Below are positions 1 through 9,962 of a DNA stretch of 64,000 bases, piece by piece (the stretch's first letter is position 1; each line of letters begins with the position of its first letter). Source of the DNA: Alphaproteobacteria bacterium (GTDB taxonomy: Bacteria; Pseudomonadota; Alphaproteobacteria; Paracaedibacterales; CAITNM01); assembly GCA_021298215.1 (NCBI GenBank), contig JAJTEE010000002.1:1-64000 (forward strand). Reading direction: 5' to 3'. Made by a program: the position numbers and the translations under genes. The notes beneath the pieces are model-generated. The model saw only the letters and a list, made by a program, of their open reading frames with translations, was not told the origin of the DNA and searched no databases.

Positions 1-109
1 CTAATACCTTCGTTATCGCCGCCGTTAACGATGTCTTCCCATGGTCCACGTGACCTATCGTCCCTATATTACAGTGCGGCTTGTTCCTCGAAAACTTCTC
101 TTTTGACAT
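1..109 (-). CDS. tuf: Elongation factor Tu, N-terminal fragment
   Basis: EF-Tu carries aminoacyl-tRNA to the ribosome as a GTP complex. Only the first 36 codons are inside the window; the rest lies beyond position 1. The translated start reads [20 protein letters not shown] followed by the G1 loop [14 protein letters not shown], which is diagnostic of EF-Tu. The ATG is at 109-107, with an AGGAGT ribosome binding site at 120-115 that overlaps the last base of the fusA stop codon, so tuf is the last gene of the str operon and probably translationally linked to fusA. The identification is firm although most of the gene is missing. Confidence 0.97.
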   Translation of the reverse strand, partial: MSKEKFSRNKPHCNIGTIGHVDHGKTSLTAAITKVL

Positions 110-119
110 GGTAAACTCC

Positions 120-2192
120 TTACGCCATCTTTGCTTTAATTTCATCCGCTACATTTTGCGGAACTTGTTCATAGTGATCAAATACCATTGAAAATTGTGC
201 ACGACCTTGTGACATCGAGCGCAATGTATTTACATACCCAAACATATTTGCCAATGGAACCAAGGCATTCACAATACGCGCATTACCTCGTTGGTCCATA
301 CCAGTTACTTGCCCACGACGACTATTCAAGTCTCCGATAACATCACCCATATAATCTTCCGGTGTAACAACTTCCACCTTCATAACTGGCTCAAGTAACT
401 TTGGCGCACATTTCAAAATACCTTCACGGAATGCTGCACGCGCTGCAATTTCGAACGCTAAAGCGCTTGAGTCAACATCATGATACGCACCGTCTATAAG
501 CGTTGCTTTAAAATCAATCGTCGGGAATCCAGCAACAACACCTGTTGTAATAGCAGATTCAAGGCCTTTTATAACACCTGGAATATATTCTTTTGGAACA
601 GCACCACCAACAATCTTGTTTTCAAACACGAAACCAGAACCAGGCTCAAGCGGCTCAAAAGTAAATTTAACGCGAGCAAATTGACCCGCGCCACCACTCT
701 GCTTTTTGTGCGTATAATCAAAATCAGCTGATTTTGTAATAGTCTCACGGTATGCAACTTGAGGCGCACCAATATTCGCTTCAACTTTATACTCACGCTT
801 CAAAATATCAACCTTAATTTCAAGGTGCAATTCACCCATGCCCTTCATCACTGTTTGACCAGTTTCAGGATCCGAATGAATTCTAAAAGATGGATCCTCA
901 GATGCTAAGCGAGACAAAGCTACAGACATTTTCTCTTGGTCAGCTTTAGTTTTAGGCTCAATAGCAATTTCGATAACCGGCTCTGGGAATTCCATTTTTT
1001 CAAGAATCACTGGCTTATTGCTATCACAAAGAGTGTCACCCGTTGTGGTGTATTTCAAACCACACAAAGCAACGATATCGCCAGCATAGGCCTCTTTAAT
1101 ATCTTCACGAGAATTCGCATGCATCAAAAGCATACGACCAATACGTTCTTTTTTATCTTTTGTTGAATTATCGACACCAGAACCAGACTCAATTTTACCA
1201 GAATACACGCGCATAAACGTAATAGAACCAACAAATGGATCAGTCATAATTTTGAATGCCAAACCAGAAAATGGCTCGGTATCTTCTGACTTACGAACCA
1301 CTTCGTTACCACGATCATCAATACCCGCAACAGAACCAATATCAGCCGGAGAAGGAAGATAGTCCACAACACCATCTAGCAAAGGCTGAACACCTTTATT
1401 TTTAAAGGCACTACCACAAAGAACAGGAACAAACATGCTTTTAACAGTACCACGACGAATTGCCGCTTTTAGCTGAGCTACTGTTGGCTCTTTACCTTCC
1501 AGGTATGATTCCATAAGAGCATCATCCGCCTCAACTGCAGTTTCTATGAGGCGATGCCTATATTCTTCTGCTTTCGCTTTCAAGTCAGCAGGAATTTCAA
1601 CAATATCGAATTTTGCGCCGAGACTTTCATCACGCCAAATAATTGCATTATTGTTAACAAGATCAACAATTCCAGCAAAGTCAGCTTCAGCACCAACCGG
1701 CAACATCGTCACAAGCGGACGAGCACCAAGACGATCAACGATCATATCCACACAGCGATAGAAGTCTGCACCCATGCGGTCTAGCTTATTCACAAAGCAG
1801 ATTCTTGGAACATTATATTTGTCCGCTTGACGCCAAACCGTTTCAGATTGAGGCTCAACACCAGCAACACCATCAAATACAGCCACAGCGCCATCTAACA
1901 CACGCAGTGAACGCTCTACCTCAATAGTAAAGTCAACGTGCCCTGGTGTATCAATGATGTTAATACGGTGATCATTCCAGAAACAAGTTGTAGCAGCAGA
2001 AGTAATTGTAATACCTCGCTCCTGCTCTTGCTCCATCCAATCCATGACAGCAGTACCTTCATGAACCTCACCAATTTTATAAGATTTTCCTGTGTAATAA
2101 AGAATACGTTCTGTAGTAGTGGTCTTTCCGGCGTCAATATGCGCCATAATTCCAATGTTACGATAGTGACTTAATGGTGTTGTGCGCGCCAT
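120..2192 (-). CDS. fusA: Elongation factor G
   Basis: EF-G is the GTPase that drives ribosomal translocation and, with RRF, ribosome recycling. The protein is about 690 aa, the normal size. The N-terminal G domain shows the G1 loop [13 protein letters not shown], the switch region [13 protein letters not shown]3 DTPGHVDF and G4 NKLDRMG, followed by domains II to V. An in-frame GTG at 2201 exists, but the ATG at 2192 is preferred: it has AGGTGG just upstream and starts two bases after the rpsG stop, and the product then begins [20 protein letters not shown] as in other EF-G proteins. Third gene of the rpsL-rpsG-fusA-tuf operon. Confidence 0.98.
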   Translation of the reverse strand: MARTTPLSHYRNIGIMAHIDAGKTTTTERILYYTGKSYKIGEVHEGTAVMDWMEQEQERGITITSAATTCFWNDHRINIIDTPGHVDFTIEVERSLRVLDGAVAVFDGVAGVEPQSETVWRQADKYNVPRICFVNKLDRMGADFYRCVDMIVDRLGARPLVTMLPVGAEADFAGIVDLVNNNAIIWRDESLGAKFDIVEIPADLKAKAEEYRHRLIETAVEADDALMESYLEGKEPTVAQLKAAIRRGTVKSMFVPVLCGSAFKNKGVQPLLDGVVDYLPSPADIGSVAGIDDRGNEVVRKSEDTEPFSGLAFKIMTDPFVGSITFMRVYSGKIESGSGVDNSTKDKKERIGRMLLMHANSREDIKEAYAGDIVALCGLKYTTTGDTLCDSNKPVILEKMEFPEPVIEIAIEPKTKADQEKMSVALSRLASEDPSFRIHSDPETGQTVMKGMGELHLEIKVDILKREYKVEANIGAPQVAYRETITKSADFDYTHKKQSGGAGQFARVKFTFEPLEPGSGFVFENKIVGGAVPKEYIPGVIKGLESAITTGVVAGFPTIDFKATLIDGAYHDVDSSALAFEIAARAAFREGILKCAPKLLEPVMKVEVVTPEDYMGDVIGDLNSRRGQVTGMDQRGNARIVNALVPLANMFGYVNTLRSMSQGRAQFSMVFDHYEQVPQNVADEIKAKMA

Positions 2193-2194
2193 AA

Positions 2195-2683
<489 letters not shown>

Positions 2684-2701
2684 TCAAAGAACATTAAAAA
2701 A

Positions 2702-3073
2702 TTATTTTGGTCGCTTAGCACCATACTTAGAACGACCCTGCTTACGATCTTTAACACCCTGCGTATCTAACGAACCGCGAATAATATGATATCGCACACC
2801 CGGCAAGTCCTTTACACGTCCGCCGCGAATCATCACAACAGAGTGCTCTTGAAGGTTATGACCTTCTCCTGGAATGTAGCCCGTTACTTCATAGCCATTT
2901 GTCAAGCGAATACGTGCAACTTTACGCAAAGCTGAGTTTGGCTTTTTTGGAGCCGTTGTAAAAACACGCGTACAAACACCACGGCGCTGAGGGCAAGCTT
3001 CTAATGCCGGAACCTTATTACGGTCAATTTTCGGATGACGCGATTTACGTATTAACTGATTAATTGTAGGCAT
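2702..3073 (-). CDS. rpsL: 30S ribosomal protein S12
   Basis: S12 lies at the decoding centre and controls translational accuracy. The 123 aa protein carries the conserved [13 protein letters not shown] and [13 protein letters not shown] segments. Both lysines whose substitution commonly gives streptomycin resistance (E. coli K43 and K88) are the wild-type residues here, so no resistance mutation is seen. It is the first gene of the str operon, about 37 nt downstream of a predicted transcription start. Confidence 0.98.
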   Translation of the reverse strand: MPTINQLIRKSRHPKIDRNKVPALEACPQRRGVCTRVFTTAPKKPNSALRKVARIRLTNGYEVTGYIPGEGHNLQEHSVVMIRGGRVKDLPGVRYHIIRGSLDTQGVKDRKQGRSKYGAKRPK

Positions 3074-3116
3074 AATATCTCTGGGTTTATATCCAATTTC
3101 CCTTTAAACTTCGTGT

Positions 3117-3145
3117 ATCCTAATAACGGTTCCATCCAAAGTCAA
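3117..3145 (-). promoter_or_regulatory. Predicted sigma-70 promoter of the str operon
   Basis: On the minus strand a -35 box TTGACT (3145-3140) is separated by exactly 17 bp from a -10 box TAGGAT (3122-3117). The start would fall near 3110, leaving a leader of about 37 nt before rpsL. It lies in the 85 bp gap between carD and rpsL. Box match and spacing are good; no experimental support is available. Confidence 0.65.
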
Positions 3146-3158
3146 GCATTTCTTTTAA

Positions 3159-3653
3159 CTACGCCACACGAAGAGAACATTCCATTTTCTCAATGGCTGT
3201 TTGCTCATCTAGCTGCTCCACAGCAGAAAGCTCTCTAATAAATCGCTCAACTGCTGCCTGATAAATTTGGCGCTCACTATATGATTGCTCTGTATCATTG
3301 CCACGCCTATAAAGATCTCGTATAACTTCCGCAATTGAAGTTGGCATACCGGAGTTGATTTTTGTCTCGTATTCTTGAGCCCGTCGACTCCACATTACTC
3401 TACGCGGCTTGGTACGTACCGAAAGCAGCTTAAGCGCTTCATCCATTTCTTTTTTTGAGCTTAAAGGCCTAAGACCTGCATTTTTTGCTTTTTCTTTTGG
3501 CAAACGTAAAATCATCTTATCTTTTTCAAAATTAATCACTAATAACACAAGCTCTGTACCAGCAATATTATGAGACTCACTACCGATGAGCTTTCCAACT
3601 CCATGAGCTGGATAGACAACATATTCACCAACTTTAAAATTCTTTGCTGCCAT
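3159..3653 (-). CDS. carD: CarD/CdnL family transcription regulator
   Basis: CarD-family proteins bind the RNA polymerase beta subunit and stabilise open promoter complexes, notably at rRNA promoters. The 164 aa protein has the N-terminal Tudor-like RNA polymerase interaction domain (about residues 5-65, with VGEYVVYPAHGVGKL and DKMILRLPKEKA) and a helical C-terminal DNA-binding half with the WSRRAQEYETKINSG segment. In alphaproteobacteria this gene usually follows fdxA, as it does here. It precedes the str operon in the same direction, but a separate promoter is seen for rpsL. The family is certain; the targets are not visible. Confidence 0.93.
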   Translation of the reverse strand: MAAKNFKVGEYVVYPAHGVGKLIGSESHNIAGTELVLLVINFEKDKMILRLPKEKAKNAGLRPLSSKKEMDEALKLLSVRTKPRRVMWSRRAQEYETKINSGMPTSIAEVIRDLYRRGNDTEQSYSERQIYQAAVERFIRELSAVEQLDEQTAIEKMECSLRVA

Positions 3654-3715
3654 AATTTAAATTCCTTAAAACTTTATACACATGATATGGGGATCACCCC
3701 GGAAACATTCAAGAG

Positions 3716-4048
3716 CTACTTTCCTGGCGGCTCTTTACTAAAATACTTTAATTTATCCTGCACTTTAGCCCAAGCATCTGCATCTGATGGCGCCTCTTTT
3801 TTACGTACAATATTAGGCCACTTTTTTGCATACTCTCTATTAAGCTCTAACCAAGCTGTTGCATCTTCTTTTGTGTCAGGTAATATCGCCTCAATCGGAC
3901 ACTCCATCTCACAAACTCCACAGTCAATACAAATATCAGGATCAATTACCAACATATTCTCCCCTTCAAAAAAGCAATCCACCGGACAAACTTCGACACA
4001 ATCGGTATATTTGCATTTTATGCACGCTTCTGTAACAACGTAAGTCAC
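3716..4048 (-). CDS. fdxA: 7Fe-type ferredoxin FdxA
   Basis: Small cytosolic electron carrier of 110 aa with one [3Fe-4S] and one [4Fe-4S] cluster. The first motif is [17 protein letters not shown] and the second [15 protein letters not shown], the arrangement of Azotobacter-type 7Fe ferredoxins; a C-terminal tail of about 50 residues is typical of the family. The start appears to be GTG at 4048, only two bases after an eight-base T tract, so there is no good Shine-Dalgarno. It precedes carD by 62 bp. Its redox partner cannot be told from the neighbours. Confidence 0.93.
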   Translation of the reverse strand: MTYVVTEACIKCKYTDCVEVCPVDCFFEGENMLVIDPDICIDCGVCEMECPIEAILPDTKEDATAWLELNREYAKKWPNIVRKKEAPSDADAWAKVQDKLKYFSKEPPGK

Positions 4049-4058
4049 GAAAAAAAAG

Positions 4059-4095
4059 GATAGATCATGCTACCGATACAAGTAGCACATCTATC
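4059..4095 (-). terminator. Intrinsic terminator of the hemJ-rho-phzF-GT operon
   Basis: A long hairpin in the minus-strand transcript pairs GATAGAT with ATCTATC and GCTAC with GTAGC around an 8-base loop, with one small bulge. It is followed by CC and an eight-base T tract (complement of the A run 4050-4057). It lies after the glycosyltransferase stop and right before fdxA, whose start codon begins two bases past the T tract. Confidence 0.8.
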
Positions 4096-4103
4096 TTAGT
4101 CAA
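4076..4103 (-). promoter_or_regulatory. Possible fdxA promoter inside the terminator hairpin
   Basis: The minus strand shows TTGACT (4103-4098), a 16 bp spacer and TTGTAT (4081-4076). The -10 element would lie in the loop of the terminator hairpin, so fdxA transcripts would begin inside the hairpin and avoid termination. The -35 box is good; the -10 box is only fair. Confidence 0.4.
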
Positions 4104-4124
4104 GCAAGATAAGAATTGTTAACT

Positions 4125-5240
4125 TTATATTAAAATTTGCTTATAAATATTTATAATTTTAGAATTAACAATATCGTCGCTATAAAACTTTTCGACCAAT
4201 TCTCTTCCTTTACTTCCCATAATTCTACAGGCAAGCTTGTTTCCTTCACACTGCTCAAACGCTCTTTTTAACGCTTGCACATTTTTGATTGGAACCTTTA
4301 TACCATTCCCCTCAGCAACTAAATCTCTGCAGCCGATAGCATCAGTAGTAATAATAGGCAAGCCACAAGACATGGCTTCCAGCAGTGATTTTGGCAAACC
4401 CTCTCTATAACTAGGCAATACAGCCACATCAGAAATACTATAGATTTCTTGCATAACATCCACATGACCCAACCATTCGACAATCCCTTCGTGATTCCAC
4501 TGCTTTAAAGTGGCTACCGGAATTGACTCAGGATTCTCAAAGTCTGGCTCTCCTACAAGCAAAAATCGAGTATTGCTGCTCGGGTTGTCCTTTTTAAAAA
4601 GTTTTGCAGCCTCCACAAACTCTCCAATCCCTTTAGTCCATAACATACGACTTACTAGAACAAACGTAAAAGCGCTTTTTGGATCATGTTTTACAGGATA
4701 AAAATTCCTAATGCTAACCCCCGAGCCTGAAACAAGACATACTAAACTTTTAGGCAACAATTTCTTGCAGGTATCGTAGTCTTGTTGGTTTTGCACCATT
4801 ATGCAAGAACTCGAATCACCCAAAATAATTTTGATAGCCAGCTTAACTATAGGTTTAAGTAATTTTGCTTTTATTTGATTCGATGTAAAAATATAACCAA
4901 AACCATTTATGGAGCTGACTCTGGGAATCTTAAGAATCCTAGCGATCCCCCCACCATATAAAGCAGGCTTTAAAGCAACATTATGCACAAGTGACGGCTT
5001 AAACTTTTTGAACGCCTTATATAAAGAGAAAAGCACCTTCAATTCAGCAAAGATATTTAAGCTACCTCGCTTGAATTTCACAGGAAACCGCTTTATCCCG
5101 ATGATTTTTCTATGATCACCCTTCTTAAATGGAGTTGTCACAACAGCGATATTAAAACCAGAAGCCTTCGCCTTTTCGGCCAAAGAAAGCCTATGGCTTA
5201 GAAAATATTCTGCTTTCGCCACTATGTATAAAAGTTTCAT
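4125..5240 (-). CDS. Glycosyltransferase family 4 protein
   Basis: Predicted cytosolic GT-B glycosyltransferase of 371 aa that transfers a sugar from a nucleotide donor to a lipid-linked or saccharide acceptor. The N-terminal domain starts MKLLYIVAKAEYFLSHRLSL. The C-terminal domain carries FVLVSRMLWTKGIGEF and the donor-binding segment SYREGLPKSLLEAMSCGLP with the GT4 E-x7-E pattern. It resembles O-antigen and capsule glycosyltransferases of the WbnK/PglA type. Its ATG overlaps the phzF stop by four bases (ATGA), so translation is coupled to phzF. It is the last gene before the terminator at 4059-4095. Donor and acceptor are unknown. Confidence 0.85.
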   Translation of the reverse strand: MKLLYIVAKAEYFLSHRLSLAEKAKASGFNIAVVTTPFKKGDHRKIIGIKRFPVKFKRGSLNIFAELKVLFSLYKAFKKFKPSLVHNVALKPALYGGGIARILKIPRVSSINGFGYIFTSNQIKAKLLKPIVKLAIKIILGDSSSCIMVQNQQDYDTCKKLLPKSLVCLVSGSGVSIRNFYPVKHDPKSAFTFVLVSRMLWTKGIGEFVEAAKLFKKDNPSSNTRFLLVGEPDFENPESIPVATLKQWNHEGIVEWLGHVDVMQEIYSISDVAVLPSYREGLPKSLLEAMSCGLPIITTDAIGCRDLVAEGNGIKVPIKNVQALKRAFEQCEGNKLACRIMGSKGRELVEKFYSDDIVNSKIINIYKQILI

Positions 5241-6013
5241 AAAACTTTTAATGTACCATCAAAAATTTTCCTAACTGGAGCTTCAAGCCGAATACAATTT
5301 TTTTCAACACTTACATACCCGGAAGATTTACGAACACTTGGCTGCCAAAAAGAAAAATCATTTTTTCCCAAACGCTCTTGCCAAAATATCGGCAAGAATG
5401 TCTGCACATAAAGACTTCCATTATTCTCATTAACACTGTGTTTAGGTGAAAAATAACGATACACATAATCAAAAGAAACTGTATCATCTTCTGCTGTAAT
5501 CACTATTCGGTCATAATCAAGCTTTGATATTCTATTAAAATCGATCTCCAAGTCAATGACTTCCTTTACTGTGCGTAACTCAACTAAGCAAGTTGCTCCA
5601 ATTTCTCGAACAGACACTGGCACAACATCAAACGCTTGATTTAAGCGCTCTGGCATCTCCATTAAGTTTAGCTCTTGTCTTGGAATAGCAATGGAGACAG
5701 AGTCGTCCGACACTCTCACCTCAAACTTAGCGTCTGCTGAATATAAAACATCTTGTTCCTTTACAAAATGCTTTGCCACACCTAACAATCCATGATTGAC
5801 TAACCAAACAGCACCATCCTTTGCTAAGCTTTCAACCTGTATTCGATTTTTTTCTCGCCAAACAAAACATGTGATAGTTTGACACAACTCAACCGAAACT
5901 TTCTTTGCAAGCTCATATTCTGGCTTCTGAGGCACCTCAACAATTGCTGCTGTATGGCCCGCAAATGACCTATCAGCAAAACAGTCATAGAGGCTATATT
6001 TTATCGAAAGCAC
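5237..6013 (-). CDS. PhzF-family protein with degenerate active site
   Basis: PhzF-family proteins are isomerases with a duplicated diaminopimelate-epimerase-like fold. The 258 aa protein keeps the family start (YDCFADRSFAGHTAAIVEV, compare F-x-G-N-P-A-A-V), the first-half motif around H74 (VNHGLLG) and the second-half FSP segment. Two of the three residues known as catalytic in Pseudomonas PhzF appear lost: the Glu of the SETTF motif aligns with I47 and the Asp of the GDPVTGSA-type motif aligns with N197; only the His is kept. The start is GTG at 6013, 11 bp after rho. It is coupled to the following glycosyltransferase. The family call is good, but it may be non-catalytic or do different chemistry. 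Confidence 0.75.
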   Translation of the reverse strand: MLSIKYSLYDCFADRSFAGHTAAIVEVPQKPEYELAKKVSVELCQTITCFVWREKNRIQVESLAKDGAVWLVNHGLLGVAKHFVKEQDVLYSADAKFEVRVSDDSVSIAIPRQELNLMEMPERLNQAFDVVPVSVREIGATCLVELRTVKEVIDLEIDFNRISKLDYDRIVITAEDDTVSFDYVYRYFSPKHSVNENNGSLYVQTFLPIFWQERLGKNDFSFWQPSVRKSSGYVSVEKNCIRLEAPVRKIFDGTLKVL

Positions 6014-6024
6014 CTTATTCTCTT

Positions 6025-7287
6025 TTAAGTATTCATTGTTTGGAAAAAATCATGATTATTTTTGCTGAACTTCAGCTTGTCCAATAAAAATTCCATTGCT
6101 TCAACTGTACCCATTGGATTAAGTATACGGCGCAATACCCACATCTTTGCAAGCTCGGCCTTTTCATTCACCAACAATTCCTCTTTACGAGTTCCTGATT
6201 TATTAATATCAATTGCTGGGAATACTCTTTTATCTGAAAGCTTACGATCAAGAACGATTTCAGAGTTTCCAGTTCCCTTAAATTCCTCAAAAATTACTTC
6301 ATCCATACGCGAACCTGTATCCACCAGAGCCGTTGCAATAATTGTCAAAGAACCACCCTCTTCAATATTACGTGCAGCACCAAAAAAGCGTTTCGGGCGT
6401 TGCAGGGCATTTGCATCTACACCACCTGTCAAAACTTTTCCAGATGATGGAACAACTGTATTATATGCGCGCGCCAGGCGAGTAATAGAGTCCAGCAAGA
6501 TAACGACGTCTCTTTTTTGCTCAACCAATCGTTTTGCCTTTTCAATAACCATTTCAGCAACTTGCACATGGCGCGCAGCCGGTTCATCGAATGTCGAACT
6601 TACGACTTCTCCTTTAACAGACCTTGCCATGTCTGTTACTTCTTCAGGTCGCTCATCGATCAACAACACAATTAAATATGCATCTGGATGATTTGTCGTG
6701 ATTGAATGAGCAATACTTTGCAACATCACTGTTTTTCCCGTTCTTGGAGGAGCGACAATCAGCGCTCGTTGCCCCATACCCATAGGCGCAACCATATCAA
6801 TAATTCTGGAAGTAAAATCTTTAGAGGGTTTACCGTCTTCAAATTCGAGATTTAGCCTTTTATCGGGATACAAAGGCGTTAAGTTGTCAAAGTTAATGCG
6901 ATGTCGAATTTCTTCTGGCTCAGCGAAATTGATCTTTTTTATTTTCACAAGAGCAAAATAACGCTCACCTTCTTTAGGCGCACGAATCTCGCCTTCCACG
7001 CTATCTCCCGTACGCAAACCCATCCTACGCACTTGATTTGGCGAAACATAAATATCATCAGGACCTGGTAAATAATTTGATTCAGGTGAGCGCAAAAAGC
7101 CAAACCCATCTTGCAAAATTTCAATGACGCCATCACCATAAATTGCAATTTCTTTCTCTGCTAATTTTTTTAAGATAGCAAACATTAAATCTTGCTTACG
7201 CAAACTACTTGCGTTTTCAATGTCATGCTGCTCGGCAATCATTAAAAGTTCAGATGGTGATTTCTTTTTCAAATCTTGTAAATGCAT
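6025..7287 (-). CDS. rho: Transcription termination factor Rho
   Basis: Rho is a hexameric RNA-dependent ATPase that ends transcription. The 420 aa length is typical. The N-terminal Rho-N helical domain (1-45) is followed by the RNA-binding cold-shock fold with [20 protein letters not shown] (about 50-125). The ATPase domain carries Walker [13 protein letters not shown], Walker [18 protein letters not shown], the Q loop [20 protein letters not shown] and the R loop. It is second in the hemJ-rho-phzF-GT operon, 8 bp after hemJ; hemJ-rho adjacency is common in alphaproteobacteria. Confidence 0.98.
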   Translation of the reverse strand: MHLQDLKKKSPSELLMIAEQHDIENASSLRKQDLMFAILKKLAEKEIAIYGDGVIEILQDGFGFLRSPESNYLPGPDDIYVSPNQVRRMGLRTGDSVEGEIRAPKEGERYFALVKIKKINFAEPEEIRHRINFDNLTPLYPDKRLNLEFEDGKPSKDFTSRIIDMVAPMGMGQRALIVAPPRTGKTVMLQSIAHSITTNHPDAYLIVLLIDERPEEVTDMARSVKGEVVSSTFDEPAARHVQVAEMVIEKAKRLVEQKRDVVILLDSITRLARAYNTVVPSSGKVLTGGVDANALQRPKRFFGAARNIEEGGSLTIIATALVDTGSRMDEVIFEEFKGTGNSEIVLDRKLSDKRVFPAIDINKSGTRKEELLVNEKAELAKMWVLRRILNPMGTVEAMEFLLDKLKFSKNNHDFFQTMNT

Positions 7288-7295
7288 AAAATCTC

Positions 7296-7727
7296 TCAGA
7301 AAGGCCTTATTATGACAAAGATAATTATTAAAATTAGAAGAACTGTAGGAATCTCGTTGATAGTTCTAAAAAACTTAGAAGACTTGGAGCACACACCTTG
7401 TTTAAGCTGCTTTCTCCAATAATCCAAGCAGAAGTGAAGCACAATTAAGAAAAATACGCAAGTTAGTTTTGCATGAACCCAGGGTTCAAATACATGACCT
7501 GGCACAAAAAGCAACAACCCGCCAGAAAGAACTCCAGCATGCATCGCTGGTTGCATGATGTAGCGAAATAGTTTTTCCTCCATAATTACTAGCATTTCAC
7601 CATTTTTTGGGTATTCAGTGTGATAGACTAAAAGTCTTGGCAAGTAAAATAGTCCCGCCATCCAACAAATAACAGCAACAATATGTACAACTTTAATCCA
7701 ATTATAATACTCAAAAATAAAATTCAT
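7296..7727 (-). CDS. hemJ: Protoporphyrinogen IX oxidase HemJ
   Basis: Integral membrane haem-binding enzyme that oxidises protoporphyrinogen IX to protoporphyrin IX, the penultimate step of haem synthesis in bacteria lacking HemG and HemY. The protein of about 143 aa has four hydrophobic segments and the family signatures [20 protein letters not shown] with the conserved His, and WVHAKLTC. An in-frame ATG 45 bp upstream (7772) is open, but homologues start near [18 protein letters not shown], so 7727 is preferred; neither start has a strong ribosome binding site. It heads an operon with rho and is divergent from yajC. Confidence 0.88.
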   Translation of the reverse strand: MNFIFEYYNWIKVVHIVAVICWMAGLFYLPRLLVYHTEYPKNGEMLVIMEEKLFRYIMQPAMHAGVLSGGLLLFVPGHVFEPWVHAKLTCVFFLIVLHFCLDYWRKQLKQGVCSKSSKFFRTINEIPTVLLILIIIFVIIRPF

Positions 7728-7826
7728 TATATATTTTTCTAAAATCTTAAATATCTTCTGGGAATCTACCATAATTTTTGTTACGCTATAAATGTATTAA
7801 AATTTAAATTACAAAAGGAGAGATTT

Positions 7827-8357
7827 GTGAAAAGTTTGATATTAGCCCTAATTATAGGCACGCAAACGTTGTTTGCTAATGGAGGATCAGGAATGTCTGA
7901 TATGATGCATTTCATACCAATTGGCCTAGTATTCGTTATTTTTTATTTTCTACTTATCAGACCTCAACAAAAAAAAGCTAAAGCTCATCAAGATATGCTT
8001 AAAACACTACGCTCAGGTGACCACGTAGTTACAGCAGGCGGGATTTTAGGAACTGTTGATAAAGTCAGCGAAAACGAAGTCAGCGTAGAAATTGCAAACA
8101 ATGTCAAAGTTCGGGTTATTAAAGCTACCGTAACGGAAGTTCTTAGCAAAACTAAGTCAGCAGCAGAAGCAACAAAAAGTGCATCTACCCCTGCCCTAAA
8201 GTTAGCACCTAAAAAAGTTAGCCCAGCAAAGCCAAAAGCAAAAGCTAAGATAGCTCCAAATAAAGTAAAACCAACAAAATCAAAACCGGCGATGAAAAAA
8301 ATTGCAAAACCAGTCACAAAACCTGTAAATAAGAAGAAGAAAAAATCTAAAAAATAA
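7827..8357 (+). CDS. yajC: SecDF-associated YajC with a long Lys/Ala/Pro tail
   Basis: YajC is a small inner-membrane partner of the SecDF complex, which helps SecYEG-mediated export. The N-terminal 100 or so residues are typical: a hydrophobic start MKSLILALIIGTQTLFANGG, the membrane helix FIPIGLVFVIFYFLLIRPQQ and the GDHVVTAGGILGTVDKV motif. The protein is 176 aa rather than about 110; the extra 65 residues are nearly all Lys, Ala, Pro, Thr and Ser and look disordered and strongly basic. Start is GTG at 7827 with AGGAG 6 nt upstream. It is followed directly by secD and secF in the classical order. Confidence 0.95.
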   Translation: MKSLILALIIGTQTLFANGGSGMSDMMHFIPIGLVFVIFYFLLIRPQQKKAKAHQDMLKTLRSGDHVVTAGGILGTVDKVSENEVSVEIANNVKVRVIKATVTEVLSKTKSAAEATKSASTPALKLAPKKVSPAKPKAKAKIAPNKVKPTKSKPAMKKIAKPVTKPVNKKKKKSKK

Positions 8358-8370
8358 GTGATTGAAAGTA

Positions 8371-9954
8371 ATGATATTATTTGGTTTCTCTCAGACGAGA
8401 AAAATTACAATTATTGGAGCTTGTCTGGCTGGGATTATTTTTTGCTTACCAAATATGGTAAGCAATGAAACTTTTGAGAAGTTTCCTAGCTGGCTACAAC
8501 ATACCGTTAGTCTTGGTCTTGACCTAAGAGGTGGTTCGCACCTTCAGCTAGTGGTTGACTTAAAAACTGTTAATGCAGAATTTTTAAGTAACCTTCTAGC
8601 TGATGTGCGTAGCTCGTTGCGTAAAGAAAACATTGGCTATCTAAATCTTCGCATAGAAGGAAGAGAAAATAACCCTACTCTTTTTCTTGAACTGAGAGAT
8701 ATTACACATCAACATAAAATTAGTGCCATCATAAAAAAAATTGACTCCGCTTTATTAACGAATGTTACAGAGGACGGGCATGTCACTATCAGCGTTGACC
8801 CTATTGTTTCACAAAATCGTTCAAAGCAAATTATAGAACAATCAATTGAGGTAATTCGTAGACGTATTGATGAGACTGGAACAAAAGAACCTAGCATTTT
8901 ACGTCAAGGGTCTGATCGCATTATTGTGCAATTACCCGGCGTTGACGATCCACAAGAAGTCAAAAAAAGATTAGGTCAAACGGCTAAAATGAGTTTTCAT
9001 ATGGTAGACAGCGGAGCTCAAAATACAGGTCACGCCGGACCAGATTCTACAATGATGGATTATATACGAAATGGTGATGAAGGCGCACACAAGATCGCTG
9101 TAAAAAATCAAATTTCGGTAAGTGGAGAACACCTTATTGATGCGCAAGCAACAACTGATTCTCAAACAGGAGAAATTGGTGTAGCCCTACGTTTTAATAA
9201 TGTTGGAGCCCGTAAATTCGCAGAAATCTCTGCAAATAATATTGGCAGACAGTTTGCGATTGTTCTGGATGGAAAGGTATTAACGGCACCCGTATTTAGA
9301 TCAGCTATTCCCAATGGAAATGCTGAAATTTCAGGTGGCTTTAGAAGTATAAAAGAAGCAAATGAACTTGCACTTCTATTACGAGCAGGCTCTCTCCCTG
9401 CACCTTTGAAAGTTGTTGAAGAAAGAACAGTTGGACCAAGTCTAGGAGCTGACTCTATTCACGATGGCCGTAATGCTACTATTATTGCTTTTTTGCTAGT
9501 GTCTATATTCATGTTCCTTGGATACTCAACATTTGGTTTTTTTGCAAATGTCGCCCTTATATTTAATATGGTTTTGTTATTTGCGGGACTATCACTCTTG
9601 CAAGCAACCCTAACGCTTCCTGGTATCGCTGGCATAGCCATGACAATTGGTATGGCCGTTGATGCAAACGTACTTATTTATGAAAGAATTAAGGAAGAAA
9701 TCCGAGCCGGTACTGCTGCTTTACAAGCTATCGAGGCTGGATTTGAACGTGCAATGACGACCATCATTGACTCAAATCTTACCACCCTTATCGCTGCAGC
9801 AGTACTATACGAATTTGGGTCTGGTCCAATTCGCGGTTTTGCTGTTACAACAGCTATTGGTATTTCTGTGTCGATGTTTACAGCATTATCTGTTACAAAG
9901 CTAATAACCGCTTGGTGGTTTAAAAATAAACAAATTAATTCTTTGCCTATTTAG
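8371..9954 (+). CDS. secD: Protein translocase subunit SecD
   Basis: RND-type inner-membrane protein that with SecF uses the proton gradient to pull secreted proteins across the membrane. The protein is about 527 aa: first membrane helix near residues 10-30, LDLRGGSHLQLVVDL, a periplasmic P1 domain with RRIDETGTKEPSI, then five C-terminal helices including AMTIGMAVDANVLIYERIKE. The start is uncertain: the ATG at 8371 is used here, but an in-frame TTG at 8362, four bases after yajC, is equally possible; neither has a strong Shine-Dalgarno. Between yajC and secF on the same strand. Confidence 0.97.
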   Translation: MILFGFSQTRKITIIGACLAGIIFCLPNMVSNETFEKFPSWLQHTVSLGLDLRGGSHLQLVVDLKTVNAEFLSNLLADVRSSLRKENIGYLNLRIEGRENNPTLFLELRDITHQHKISAIIKKIDSALLTNVTEDGHVTISVDPIVSQNRSKQIIEQSIEVIRRRIDETGTKEPSILRQGSDRIIVQLPGVDDPQEVKKRLGQTAKMSFHMVDSGAQNTGHAGPDSTMMDYIRNGDEGAHKIAVKNQISVSGEHLIDAQATTDSQTGEIGVALRFNNVGARKFAEISANNIGRQFAIVLDGKVLTAPVFRSAIPNGNAEISGGFRSIKEANELALLLRAGSLPAPLKVVEERTVGPSLGADSIHDGRNATIIAFLLVSIFMFLGYSTFGFFANVALIFNMVLLFAGLSLLQATLTLPGIAGIAMTIGMAVDANVLIYERIKEEIRAGTAALQAIEAGFERAMTTIIDSNLTTLIAAAVLYEFGSGPIRGFAVTTAIGISVSMFTALSVTKLITAWWFKNKQINSLPI

Positions 9955-9962
9955 GAAAAATC

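Noticed and set aside
3570..4043. Plus-strand frame of 157 codons across carD and fdxA
   Set aside because: Antisense to two firmly identified genes; composition is not protein-like.
6062..6691. Plus-strand frame of 209 codons opposite rho
   Set aside because: Antisense shadow of a highly conserved gene with no recognisable protein features.
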